From: Candidatus Woesearchaeota archaeon
GTDB taxonomy: Archaea > Nanobdellota > Nanobdellia > Woesearchaeales > GW2011-AR9
Direction of reading: 5' to 3'
Length of the DNA: 22,803 bases
Assembly (NCBI GenBank): GCA_016188105.1
Contig: JACPIL010000037.1
Coordinates: 1-22,803, forward strand
Part shown: positions 1-5,522 of the stretch, piece after piece
How the letters are laid out: each line of letters begins with the position of its first letter
Position numbering within the stretch: the first letter of the stretch is position 1
Translations under genes and position numbers: made by a program
The notes under the pieces: generated by a model
Told to the model about the DNA's origin: nothing
Database searches by the model: none
Seen by the model: only the letters and a program-made list of their open reading frames with translations

Positions 1-420
1 CATTATGATACTAACCTAAAAGGGATTGGAGCATACGTCGCTTGGGATACTATGAGAAACCGAGATGTAGAAACAGTTGAAGAAAAAAAAGAATCCAAGC
101 CTACTCCAAATGAAAAAAATTATCTTTCAGAAAGAAAGCCCCATGGCCAACAGGTCATCGACGCCTTATTTTTTGATTCTGAAGATGAAGTGATGAGGAA
201 GTTTAATCTTAGCAAAGGGCAATTCAACGCCATCAAAGCTCATAAAACTATGGGAAGATACGAACCACCACTTCAGGTGATTAATTATCAAGGAGCCGTT
301 TTTGAAGGTAGAGAAGGGAATGTTTTCGGGACTGTGCAATTACTAGAACGACGTTATGGCGGGATTGACAATATTCCCCAAGAACAATTTGAAAGGAATA
401 AGATTAAGGTGAAATATTAA
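1..420 (+). CDS. Hypothetical protein, 5' end outside window
   Basis: The frame is open from base 1. The first in-frame ATG is at 52, but the 17 codons before it also read like protein (HYDTNLKGIGAYVAWDT), so the gene probably starts upstream of the window. At least 139 residues are visible. I do not recognise the family. The middle is charged and low in complexity (EEKKESKPTPNEK), followed by a more ordered C-terminal part with FNLSKGQFNAIKAHKTMGRYEPP and GGIDNIPQEQF. The LSKGQFNAIKAHK stretch could be a helix-turn-helix, but this is weak. Its stop overlaps the stop of the convergent exonuclease III gene by four bases, exactly where that gene loses its normal C-terminus. It may therefore be the edge of inserted DNA. 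That is inference. Confidence 0.55.
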   Translation, partial: HYDTNLKGIGAYVAWDTMRNRDVETVEEKKESKPTPNEKNYLSERKPHGQQVIDALFFDSEDEVMRKFNLSKGQFNAIKAHKTMGRYEPPLQVINYQGAVFEGREGNVFGTVQLLERRYGGIDNIPQEQFERNKIKVKY

Positions 421-1127
421 CTACTCCATCTCCTTCTAGCACGTAACTTCTCAGAAACCAAGAAATAATCTATCCTCCAACCAACATTACGCGCCCGGGC
501 ATTGAACATCTGGCTCCAGAAGGTGTAATGGCCTTTCTCTTTTACAAACTCCCGAAAAGAATCAATATATCCTGCATCAAGCAATCGTTGAATTCCATCA
601 ATCTCTACCTGAGTGTATCCTGCCGTTTTATTGTAATTCGACTTGGGATTGGCTAAATCAATATCGGTATGGGCGACATTCAGATCACCGCAAATAACCA
701 CTGGCTTTTTCTTTTCCAGCTTTAATACATAATTCAAAAATAATTGATCCCATTCTGCTCGATATCTCAAGCGATCCAACCCTCGTCCAGAGTTAGGCGT
801 ATATACTGTAACCAAGTAATAATCCTCAAATTCAAGAGTAATTATCCTTCCCTCTTCTTTATGGTTTTCTTTAGCCCCTAAGTTGTACGTGACGGAGATA
901 GGTTTTATTTTACTAAAGATAGCCGTTCCCGCGTATCCCTTCTTTTCCGCCGAATTCCAGAAGTGATGCTCGTAGTCAGCAAACTTTTCATCAACCTGAG
1001 TAGGATGGGCTTTGGTCTCTTGAATGCATAAAATCTCTGGCTTCTCACGCTGTACAAAATTCAAGAATTCTTTCTTTAGCACCGCGCGGATACCGTTCAC
1101 GTTCCAGGAAAGAATTTTTAAAGTCAT
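417..1127 (-). CDS. xth: Exonuclease III / AP endonuclease, C-terminally truncated
   Basis: This is an exonuclease III family (Xth) DNA-repair nuclease that should cut at abasic sites and degrade 3' ends. Visible family motifs are WNVNGIR (Asn9, Asn11), IQETK (metal-binding Glu37), VYTPNSG (Tyr109), GDLNVAH (Asp148, Asn150) and WRIDYF (Asp220). The family normally runs on for about 25 residues to a GSDHCP motif carrying the catalytic His. Here the protein stops at residue 236 after SEKLRARRRWSS, and none of the three frames downstream shows that motif. The product probably lacks nuclease activity, unless this is an assembly join. The start ATG overlaps the hepT stop as ATGA, so it is probably the third gene of the mntA-hepT operon and translationally coupled to it. 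Confidence 0.9.
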   Translation of the reverse strand: MTLKILSWNVNGIRAVLKKEFLNFVQREKPEILCIQETKAHPTQVDEKFADYEHHFWNSAEKKGYAGTAIFSKIKPISVTYNLGAKENHKEEGRIITLEFEDYYLVTVYTPNSGRGLDRLRYRAEWDQLFLNYVLKLEKKKPVVICGDLNVAHTDIDLANPKSNYNKTAGYTQVEIDGIQRLLDAGYIDSFREFVKEKGHYTFWSQMFNARARNVGWRIDYFLVSEKLRARRRWSS

Positions 1128-1468
1128 TTCTCTTCCTGTCGGAGAATTTCTTCAACCTGTTTCTTTAATTTTGGAGCATCTCCTTTAACTACTTCCCAAA
1201 CTCTATCTACATTTACACCAAAATATTGATGAATTAATTTATCACGCATTCCTGCAATGTCTGACCATGGAATTTCTGGATATTTTTTTCTAAATGGTTC
1301 AGAAATGTTTTTTGCTGCTTCGCCAATAATCTCAATTTTTCTGGTTACCGCGCTCTGAACAAGGTCATCTTGATGAAATTTATCTTTTGTATATCCTTCT
1401 GTAAAATTTTCAATAGATTCGATAGCATCTCTCATGTGTCCAAGGAAAACAACAGGGTCCTTTTTCAT
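1124..1468 (-). CDS. hepT: HepT-like toxin (HEPN RNase, DUF86)
   Basis: This 114-residue, mostly helical protein is the HEPN-domain partner of a type VII (MntA/HepT) toxin-antitoxin pair. The diagnostic R-x4-H-x-Y motif is present as RDKLIHQY (Arg75, His80, Tyr82), within the conserved context PWSDIAGMRDKLIH. In characterised pairs this motif forms the RNase site of the HepT dimer, and the tyrosine is AMPylated by the antitoxin. The start codon overlaps the mntA stop (ATGA at 1465-1468) and the stop overlaps the xth start, so the three genes should be co-translated. The length is normal and the motif is intact, so the toxin looks functional. Confidence 0.92.
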   Translation of the reverse strand: MKKDPVVFLGHMRDAIESIENFTEGYTKDKFHQDDLVQSAVTRKIEIIGEAAKNISEPFRKKYPEIPWSDIAGMRDKLIHQYFGVNVDRVWEVVKGDAPKLKKQVEEILRQEEK

Positions 1469-1761
1469 AGAATTCTAACTTCTTCTTTTAAAATACGTTC
1501 TTTAAGATAAGGGCTTAAACCCTCATAATCAAGCAAATCTACATTTTTTTTTAGCTTTTCCTCTAATAGGTGTTCTAATCTGACTAAATCAAGTAAACTT
1601 TTTTTTCCTTTTTGCTTGATAAGTATATCCACATCACTTCTCTTTTTTGCTTCTCCTCGAGCGTAACTGCCAAATATGCCGGCCTTTACTACATCATACT
1701 TCTTGAGAATAGGCACTACTATTTTTGCAATTTTCTGCACTTCTTTATCTTGTATTTTCAT
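1465..1761 (-). CDS. mntA: MntA-like nucleotidyltransferase antitoxin
   Basis: This minimal nucleotidyltransferase has the family signature GS-x10-D-x-D in GSYARGEAKKRSDVD (Gly31, Ser32, Asp43, Asp45). It lies directly upstream of and overlaps hepT, the standard order for MntA-HepT systems. The known antitoxin role is to transfer AMP to a tyrosine of HepT and so silence the RNase. At 98 residues it has the usual length. It is the first gene of the operon. Upstream (minus strand) the sequence is AT-rich, with a likely TATA-like stretch around 1775-1790. Confidence 0.92.
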   Translation of the reverse strand: MKIQDKEVQKIAKIVVPILKKYDVVKAGIFGSYARGEAKKRSDVDILIKQKGKKSLLDLVRLEHLLEEKLKKNVDLLDYEGLSPYLKERILKEEVRIL

Positions 1762-1798
1762 AGTATAACTAAAAGAAACTTACTATTTAAAATTATCC

Positions 1799-1942
1799 TC
1801 AATATTCTTCCTCATCAGGATCTTTTTGTTCAAATTCATCCAGTTCAGGACAGGTATAACATCTCCCCTTCGGAGTCAAATAAGACCGGCAGCAAGAAAT
1901 ATTAAACCTTTTTTGTCTTTCCTGTTCTGTTAGATCTTCCAT
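1799..1942 (-). CDS. Small cysteine protein with FhuF-C-like motif
   Basis: This 47-residue protein starts at MEDLTEQ; an alternative ATG lies five codons upstream at 1957. It contains CC-x9-C-x2-C (SCCRSYLTPKGRCYTCP) followed by an acidic tail ending DPDEEEY. The pattern closely resembles the C-terminal [2Fe-2S] motif of FhuF-type ferric reductases (CC-x10-C-x2-C). It may therefore be a free-standing iron-sulfur or zinc module; the metal is not shown by sequence. Its first 41 bases overlap the 3' end of the upstream nucleotidase gene in another frame, which suggests coupling. The frame is open further upstream to 2095, but that part is the shadow of the nucleotidase. Confidence is moderate because the gene is short. 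Confidence 0.55.
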   Translation of the reverse strand: MEDLTEQERQKRFNISCCRSYLTPKGRCYTCPELDEFEQKDPDEEEY

Positions 1943-2522
1943 ATCGTTCAACTTCATCAACAATTTGCTTCCAAGAATGCACTCTTTTAATATTTTCTGG
2001 AAGCTCAGGCGTTTGATTCCAGGGATAGCCAAAATCTGCCAATAAAACATGGATCCCTCTAGAGGCACAATCCATGGCATGAGTGAGACTATCATCCACC
2101 ATGATCGTAATCTTTTTTTCTATACAGACTTCAGATTTGCTTATTTTTTTACCCACACCATGCCATTGGTTAGTTAAGGTAATATTAGAAAAATAAGGGA
2201 ATTGGGTTGCAATCAATTGTTCCGTTTGTTCTAATAATACGCTCGGTCTGGCAGTAATGGCTGAGAGTTGGTGTTCTTTTGCCAACAGCGCAATTGCTTC
2301 TCGTGCGCCAGCAATCGGTTTCATATTGTGAAAGAAATCAGTTTTAAAAAAATGAAGCAGTTTTTTCCTGGTATCTTGCTCAGTTTCTCCGATTACTTTC
2401 TCGAAGGAATAGCTAAACATATCCTTTTTTTGTATTTTTGTGCCGTAGGTGTAATTATGATAATCCAGAAATGCGTCTAAATGTTCTACTAATACTTCAT
2501 CCACATCTATACCTATATTCAT
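1902..2522 (-). CDS. HAD-family 5'-nucleotidase-like phosphatase
   Basis: This 206-residue HAD-superfamily hydrolase resembles the 5'(3')-deoxyribonucleotidase (NT5C) branch. The N-terminus MNIGIDVDEVL carries the nucleophile and acid aspartates (Asp6, Asp8). Motif II is ITARPS (Thr90), motif III lysines lie near 125-129, and motif IV is MVDDS (Asp143, Asp144). The reading frame extends 29 codons further upstream, but that part overlaps the dehydrogenase gene and lacks HAD character, so the ATG at 2522 is chosen. The likely reaction is removal of phosphate from a nucleoside monophosphate or similar small ester; the substrate cannot be read from sequence. Its 3' end overlaps the small cysteine protein gene. 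Confidence 0.8.
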   Translation of the reverse strand: MNIGIDVDEVLVEHLDAFLDYHNYTYGTKIQKKDMFSYSFEKVIGETEQDTRKKLLHFFKTDFFHNMKPIAGAREAIALLAKEHQLSAITARPSVLLEQTEQLIATQFPYFSNITLTNQWHGVGKKISKSEVCIEKKITIMVDDSLTHAMDCASRGIHVLLADFGYPWNQTPELPENIKRVHSWKQIVDEVERYGRSNRTGKTKKV

Positions 2523-2562
2523 GTGATAAATTGAGAACCTGAACTTTAAATAGGTTATCGAA

Positions 2563-3507
2563 CTATGCCTTTTTTCCTGCAAAAAATTCTTGTGTTTTAG
2601 TCGCGACAAAAAGTCCAGCTTGATGAACTGCTTCCTTGGTTGAGCCAGCTATGTGAGGAGTCAAAACCAGATTGTTATTCTGTTGTGCATACACTATTAA
2701 TGGATCTGTTACTGGCAACGGTTCGGTTACAAAGACATCTAACGCTGCGCCAGCTATTTGCTTCTGTTCCAAGGCCTGTAATAAATCTGGCTCTGAAATG
2801 ATCTCTCCCCTGGAGCAATTGATAAGAAGCGCAGTTGGCTTCATCAACGAAAATAATCTTTTATTGATAAGGCCTTTTGTTTCTTCAGTGAGCAAGACAT
2901 GTAAGGTGATAATATCTGCTTCTGTAAAAATCTGTTCCATAGAGGTAATTCTGGTTACTTTACTATCGGCAAAAACTTTTTCTGGCAGGTAAGGGTCATA
3001 TGCAAAAATACGTAAGCCGAAATGCTGTGCTAATTCAGCGATATCTCGACCTATTCTTCCAAAGCCGACAATACCTAATGTTTTACCATACAATTCTGTG
3101 CCGATAAACGCTGCTCGCTGCCATTTCCCTGAAAGAAGTGAAGCCTGTGCCGCAGGAATTCTTCTTGCTAAACTTAAGAGCAAAGCTAAGGAATGTTCAG
3201 CAGTAGCAACCGTGTTTGCTCCTTGCAAAGAGATAACTTCAACGCCTTTTTTCTTAGCGTAGTCAAGATCAATATGGTTAATGCCGGTCGTGCCAGTGGC
3301 AATCACTTTCAAGCGTACTGCCGCATCAAGAATTTTTTGATCAATAACCGTATCTACCCGGATTGCTAACACCTCATATTCTGCAATATGGTGGAGAAGT
3401 TCCTCTCTAGTCAACTCTTGAGCTGTAACTTCTCCCAGCTGCTGAAATACTGCCATCGCAGTGTCATCAAAATATGCTGGAGCTGTAATTAATATTTTTC
3501 GTGTCAT
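2563..3507 (-). CDS. NAD-dependent D-2-hydroxyacid dehydrogenase
   Basis: This 314-residue D-isomer-specific 2-hydroxyacid dehydrogenase shows GFGRIG (148-153) as the nucleotide-binding loop and an aspartate at the end of the next strand (YDP, Asp171), indicating NAD rather than NADP. The catalytic residues are Arg233 (NCSRGEI), Glu262 (VTEP) and His285 (TPHIAGST). It resembles the catalytic part of SerA (3-phosphoglycerate dehydrogenase) but has no C-terminal ACT or regulatory domain. It could be phosphoglycerate, glyoxylate or lactate-type; motifs alone do not decide. The HAD gene downstream on the same strand could be co-transcribed (40-base gap). Upstream lies the tRNA-like gene at 3590-3810. 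Confidence 0.88.
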   Translation of the reverse strand: MTRKILITAPAYFDDTAMAVFQQLGEVTAQELTREELLHHIAEYEVLAIRVDTVIDQKILDAAVRLKVIATGTTGINHIDLDYAKKKGVEVISLQGANTVATAEHSLALLLSLARRIPAAQASLLSGKWQRAAFIGTELYGKTLGIVGFGRIGRDIAELAQHFGLRIFAYDPYLPEKVFADSKVTRITSMEQIFTEADIITLHVLLTEETKGLINKRLFSLMKPTALLINCSRGEIISEPDLLQALEQKQIAGAALDVFVTEPLPVTDPLIVYAQQNNNLVLTPHIAGSTKEAVHQAGLFVATKTQEFFAGKKA

Positions 3508-3515
3508 GGTATTAA

Positions 3516-3535
3516 AAAGCGCCAGCGCCCAGACT
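3516..3535 (-). repeat. Partial duplicate of the upstream tRNA 3' end
   Basis: These 20 bases match 3586-3605 with a single mismatch (A at 3531 against G at 3601). The second copy covers the T-stem 3' strand, the acceptor 3' strand and the discriminator of the tRNA at 3590-3810. Here the copy is followed on the minus strand by five T residues. A perfect 7-bp hairpin (CAGACTC/GAGTCTG, about 3529-3555) lies just 5' of it. It could be a decayed att-like duplication or a terminator built from the duplicated GC-rich end. Confidence 0.6.
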
Positions 3536-3589
3536 CCAGCTGTGATTTAGAGTCTGAACTTTTGGTGCGGCGTTTAACTAAGAGTAAAG

Positions 3590-3810
3590 CGCCAGCGCCC
3601 GGACTTTCACGCTGTTACACTATAAAGCCATGTCGTGGGGTCAAGCGAAGCGCGTGCCCCACTTGAATACGACTCGCCTAGTGTAACAGGCCATTTGAAC
3701 CGGGATATCCTTGCGGAAACAAGCTCAATGGTACTTTCCTTGGAAAATAGTTCCAGGCTTACGCTTTCCTTTTCAGAAATTTGCGCAGTACCGGGTTGTG
3801 CCACGCTGGC
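3590..3810 (-). tRNA. Intron-containing tRNA, anticodon unresolved
   Basis: The 5' half shows acceptor strand GCCAGCG (3810-3804), U8, a D-arm GCAC/AACCCGGTA/CTGC with A14, A15, G18, G19 and A21, and G26. The 3' half shows T-stem CCCGG (3700-3704), loop TTCAAA, T-stem CCGGG (3598-3602), acceptor CGCTGGC (3591-3597) and discriminator G (3590). Both stems pair perfectly, and T48 matches A15. The T-loop is interrupted by an intron (3604-3693). About 79 bases lie between G26 and the T-stem instead of about 22, so a further insertion of roughly 57 bases must exist, but I could not build a convincing anticodon arm. CUG (Gln) with loop TTCTGAA lies at the expected place after G26 but its stem has no partner. 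It may be multi-intron or degenerate. A TATA box lies 26-33 bases upstream. Confidence 0.65.
3604..3693 (-). other. T-loop intron of the tRNA at 3590-3810
   Basis: This 90-base insertion lies between T-loop positions 59 and 60. Exon TTCA pairs with intron TGAA (the central 4-bp helix), flanked by 3-nt bulges AA|T and AG|T. Splicing there restores the T-loop TTCAAAT next to CCGGG. Inside, CTGTTACACTA and TAGTGTAACAG form a perfect 11-bp helix, and GTGGGG/CCCCAC forms an inner hairpin. The exact cut sites are inferred from archaeal splicing-endonuclease rules. Confidence 0.7.
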
Positions 3811-3833
3811 ATAAGTTGTTTAGCCTTAACTTG

Positions 3834-3847
3834 TTATTTAAATATTT
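3834..3847 (-). promoter_or_regulatory. TATA box of the tRNA at 3590-3810
   Basis: On the minus strand this AT-only stretch contains ATTTAAAT at 26-33 bases upstream of the tRNA 5' end, the normal archaeal TATA position. Confidence 0.6.
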
Positions 3848-3883
3848 CGTCTAAAAATAGTTCTCTACTCCTCTGCCATAAAA

Positions 3884-3894
3884 CTTAAATACTT
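3884..3894 (+). promoter_or_regulatory. TATA box for the gene at 3913
   Basis: CTTAAATACTT is centred about 24 bases before the ATG at 3913, implying a leaderless transcript. No ribosome-binding site is seen. Confidence 0.5.
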
Positions 3895-3912
3895 CATTTT
3901 CCTTATACCTCC

Positions 3913-4299
3913 ATGATTACCCAAAACTTTGTCAAAGAGCTGGAGATGGCTTTATACCGTTCTTTTGGTCGGGCAAATACCAAGATAAAATCCCGCAGTG
4001 AGCATCACCCTAATTTTGTTGGCGATACTACCTACAAAGAAGAAGTAGTAAAGGTATTTACAAATGTATTGCAAGAGCGAAAGCCGATCTTAGAAAGCGA
4101 GATTCTGAAAGGCGGGCATCAAAATACCGCAGAGATGTTCAGTAAAGTGTCCTCAATGGTCGAAAACAAAGTCAGGGCAACTATGACTAGATCATCGTTA
4201 TCCAATAAAGGATTTGATCAATCTTCTTTTGAAAAAATGGTGCGCGACTTGAAAGTAGAAGTCCGCGACGTTTTCTATAAAGGATATTTAGGCGGTTAG
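3913..4299 (+). CDS. Hypothetical protein, 128 aa
   Basis: I do not recognise this soluble, mostly helical protein. It is lysine- and arginine-rich with no cysteine, membrane segment or signal peptide. It begins MITQNFVKELEMALYRSFGRANTKIKS and ends VRDVFYKGYLGG. The start is supported by a TATA box at the leaderless distance. Its stop overlaps the stop of the convergent 45-residue zinc-ribbon gene by four bases. Codon use and AT content match its neighbours, so it is likely a lineage-specific gene rather than a chance reading frame. Confidence 0.7.
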   Translation: MITQNFVKELEMALYRSFGRANTKIKSRSEHHPNFVGDTTYKEEVVKVFTNVLQERKPILESEILKGGHQNTAEMFSKVSSMVENKVRATMTRSSLSNKGFDQSSFEKMVRDLKVEVRDVFYKGYLGG

Positions 4300-4433
4300 T
4301 TATTAACTATCTCTTCATGTCCGCAATCTAGACAAGACTGATATTTCTTACCTTTGTAATCATAGAAATCTACGTGGCAGGACTTGCATTTAGGACAGCA
4401 GTACTTGTCATCTTTTGTGGCTGTATGGACCAT
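4296..4433 (-). CDS. Zinc-ribbon microprotein, 45 aa
   Basis: Starting at the ATG at 4433 the frame encodes 45 residues with two cysteine clusters: C12, C13, C16 and C19 (YCCPKCKSCH) and C34, C37 (SCLDCGHEE). They are separated by a short tyrosine/lysine hairpin (DFYDYKGKKYQ). This is a rubredoxin/zinc-ribbon-like knuckle pair, with C16/C19 or C13/C16 pairing with C34/C37 to bind one zinc. Such stand-alone ribbons are common in archaea and often touch nucleic acid or transcription and translation complexes; no specific role can be assigned. It is convergent with, and overlaps the stop of, the 128-residue gene. Confidence 0.75.
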   Translation of the reverse strand: MVHTATKDDKYCCPKCKSCHVDFYDYKGKKYQSCLDCGHEEIVNN

Positions 4434-4544
4434 TTTAGTTCATAAAATTCTCATATTTTGCTGATTTTTTGTTAAATAAGTCTACTCTTCTTTGAAAGCT
4501 ATTAAGCTTTTCTTTTCATTTTAATCACCCTCTACATCCAAAAA

Positions 4545-4556
4545 ATTTAAATATTA
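4545..4556 (+). promoter_or_regulatory. TATA box for the RHH gene at 4576
   Basis: AATTTAAATATT is centred about 25 bases before the ATG, consistent with leaderless transcription. The rest of the 4434-4575 gap is AT-rich, with no other structure that I can see apart from the opposite-strand promoter of the zinc-ribbon gene. Confidence 0.6.
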
Positions 4557-4575
4557 CCGTATATACAACAGCTAT

Positions 4576-4830
4576 ATGGCTACAGAGATGATAACTCTTA
4601 AACTTGACAACCAATTCTTGGAGGAAGTAGACAAAGCCGTGAAAAGCGCAGGTTATCACAACCGCACAGAATTAATTCGAACCGCATTAAGAGAAAAATT
4701 AGATGAGATTAAACTTAACAAAACAATGCTAGAGCTAGCTCACTTAAAAGGCAAATCAAAGAAAAAAATCTCTCCTGAGATGTACGAAGCGGCCAGAAAT
4801 AAAGCTTTTGAAGAATTAGACAAACATTAA
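4576..4830 (+). CDS. Ribbon-helix-helix (CopG/Arc-like) regulator
   Basis: This 84-residue protein has a ribbon-helix-helix DNA-binding fold at residues 1-45: strand MITLKLDNQ, helix FLEEVDKAVKSAG, turn YHNRTE, helix LIRTALREKLDE. A helical, lysine-rich tail follows (KGKSKKKISPEMYEAARNKAFEELDKH). Such proteins dimerise and bind operators, often as antitoxins such as VapB. The neighbour on its right is a PIN-domain nuclease, but in convergent orientation with overlapping stops rather than in an operon. Pairing as a toxin-antitoxin system is therefore only suggested by adjacency. Confidence 0.85.
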   Translation: MATEMITLKLDNQFLEEVDKAVKSAGYHNRTELIRTALREKLDEIKLNKTMLELAHLKGKSKKKISPEMYEAARNKAFEELDKH

Positions 4831-5261
4831 ATTACTTCTTCTGGTTTATGACTTTTTGAGATATCAGTAAGCATTCTAAAATCTTTATCTCTGCTTATCA
4901 ATATTACATTATTATCCCTAGCTAGTATCGCATGAAGCGCATCTCCTGGAGGCAAATTTCTTTCTATAGCGATTTTTCTTGCTTCAATTCTTTGTTCTTT
5001 AGTAGATATAATTTTCTCAATAATTTTTGCAAATGGTTTCATCATTCCATTGATTTCTTCTATAGAATAATATCCTTCCAATTCTCTGATCATGATATCA
5101 CTAATTATCAAACTATTTTCTTTAGCTTTGATCATTGAGAATAATTTAAGAGCATAGTCTCCTAGGGCTTCATGGTTATAACCTTTCCTATCTTCATATA
5201 GATCAATCCAAATAGAAGTATCTACATAGAATTTTTCTACCACAGATGATGATTTTAACAA
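4827..5261 (-). CDS. PIN-domain ribonuclease
   Basis: This 144-residue PIN (VapC-like) nuclease carries the full acidic quartet: Asp14 in FYVDTSIWID, Glu60 in MIRELEG, Asp107 in PPGDALHA and Asp125 in LISRDKDF. Such enzymes cut RNA with a divalent metal and commonly act as toxins or in RNA processing. A TATA-like TTATAAATTAG lies upstream on the minus strand near 5262-5275. The convergent ribbon-helix-helix gene shares its stop region. If the two form a VapBC-like pair, they are transcribed from separate promoters, which is not the usual layout. Confidence 0.88.
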   Translation of the reverse strand: MLKSSSVVEKFYVDTSIWIDLYEDRKGYNHEALGDYALKLFSMIKAKENSLIISDIMIRELEGYYSIEEINGMMKPFAKIIEKIISTKEQRIEARKIAIERNLPPGDALHAILARDNNVILISRDKDFRMLTDISKSHKPEEVI

Positions 5262-5309
5262 CTAATTTATAAGAATTTAGATGTTCTACACCAACCAAAA
5301 ATGGAGATT

Positions 5310-5315
5310 AAAAAA
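5310..5315 (-). terminator. T-run after the CAU tRNA
   Basis: Six bases reading TTTTTT on the minus strand directly follow the discriminator of the tRNA, as is typical for archaeal intrinsic termination. Confidence 0.5.
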
Positions 5316-5474
5316 TGGCGGTGGGGAGACTTTCACCCAGCGAACCTAGTCTGCACTGTTCGTGAGGTTTCCCAAGGAATACCTCACTTGACAAACTTGC
5401 CTAGATTGCTGGCTTTGAACTCCCGACATCTAGATTATGAGTCTAGCACTATAGCCAGGCTAAGTTACACCGCC
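5316..5474 (-). tRNA. tRNA with CAU anticodon and T-loop intron
   Basis: After removal of one intron this gives a 75-base tRNA. The acceptor GGCGGTG/CACCGCC is perfect. The D-arm has A14, G15, G18, G19 and A21. The anticodon arm is CTAGA-CTCATAA-TCTAG with anticodon CAT, the variable loop ATGTC, and the T-stem GGGAG/CTCCC. The discriminator is A (5316) and CCA is not encoded. The 13-22 pair is T-T. The stem lacks the G-C run next to the loop and position 1 is G, so it is not the initiator. Elongator Met and Ile2 (modified C34) remain possible. A TATA box lies 25-34 bases upstream. Confidence 0.92.
5330..5413 (-). other. T-loop intron of the CAU tRNA
   Basis: This 84-base intron lies between T-loop positions 59 and 60. 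Exon TTCA pairs with intron TGAA; the bulges are AA|G and AG|T. Removal gives the loop TTCAAAT between GGGAG and CTCCC. The intron folds by CCAGC/GCTGG and TCTAG/CTAG helices and an internal GTGAGGT/ACCTCAC hairpin. The 3' junction GTGAAAG|T is identical to that of the intron at 3604-3693. Confidence 0.85.
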
Positions 5475-5498
5475 AATAGACCAGAAATAAGAGGGTGG

Positions 5499-5508
5499 TT
5501 ATAAAAAG
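5499..5508 (-). promoter_or_regulatory. TATA box of the CAU tRNA
   Basis: CTTTTTATAA on the minus strand lies 25-34 bases before the tRNA 5' end. Confidence 0.65.
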
Positions 5509-5522
5509 GTTTCTGAAGGTGT

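Noticed and set aside
2523..2609. Longer start for the HAD nucleotidase
   Set aside because: It overlaps the dehydrogenase gene, and the HAD fold begins precisely at the internal ATG at 2522.
3529..3555. Loop containing CTCTAAAT, like the anticodon loop of a CUA (pyrrolysine) tRNA
   Set aside because: The flanking CAGACTC/GAGTCTG hairpin has a 13-base loop, and no acceptor, D or T arm can be built around it.
3607..3804. 65-codon minus-strand reading frame
   Set aside because: It lies inside the tRNA-like gene and crosses its stems and intron, with no protein-like character.
5301..5504. 67-codon plus-strand reading frame
   Set aside because: It lies wholly across the minus-strand CAU tRNA, its intron and its promoter.
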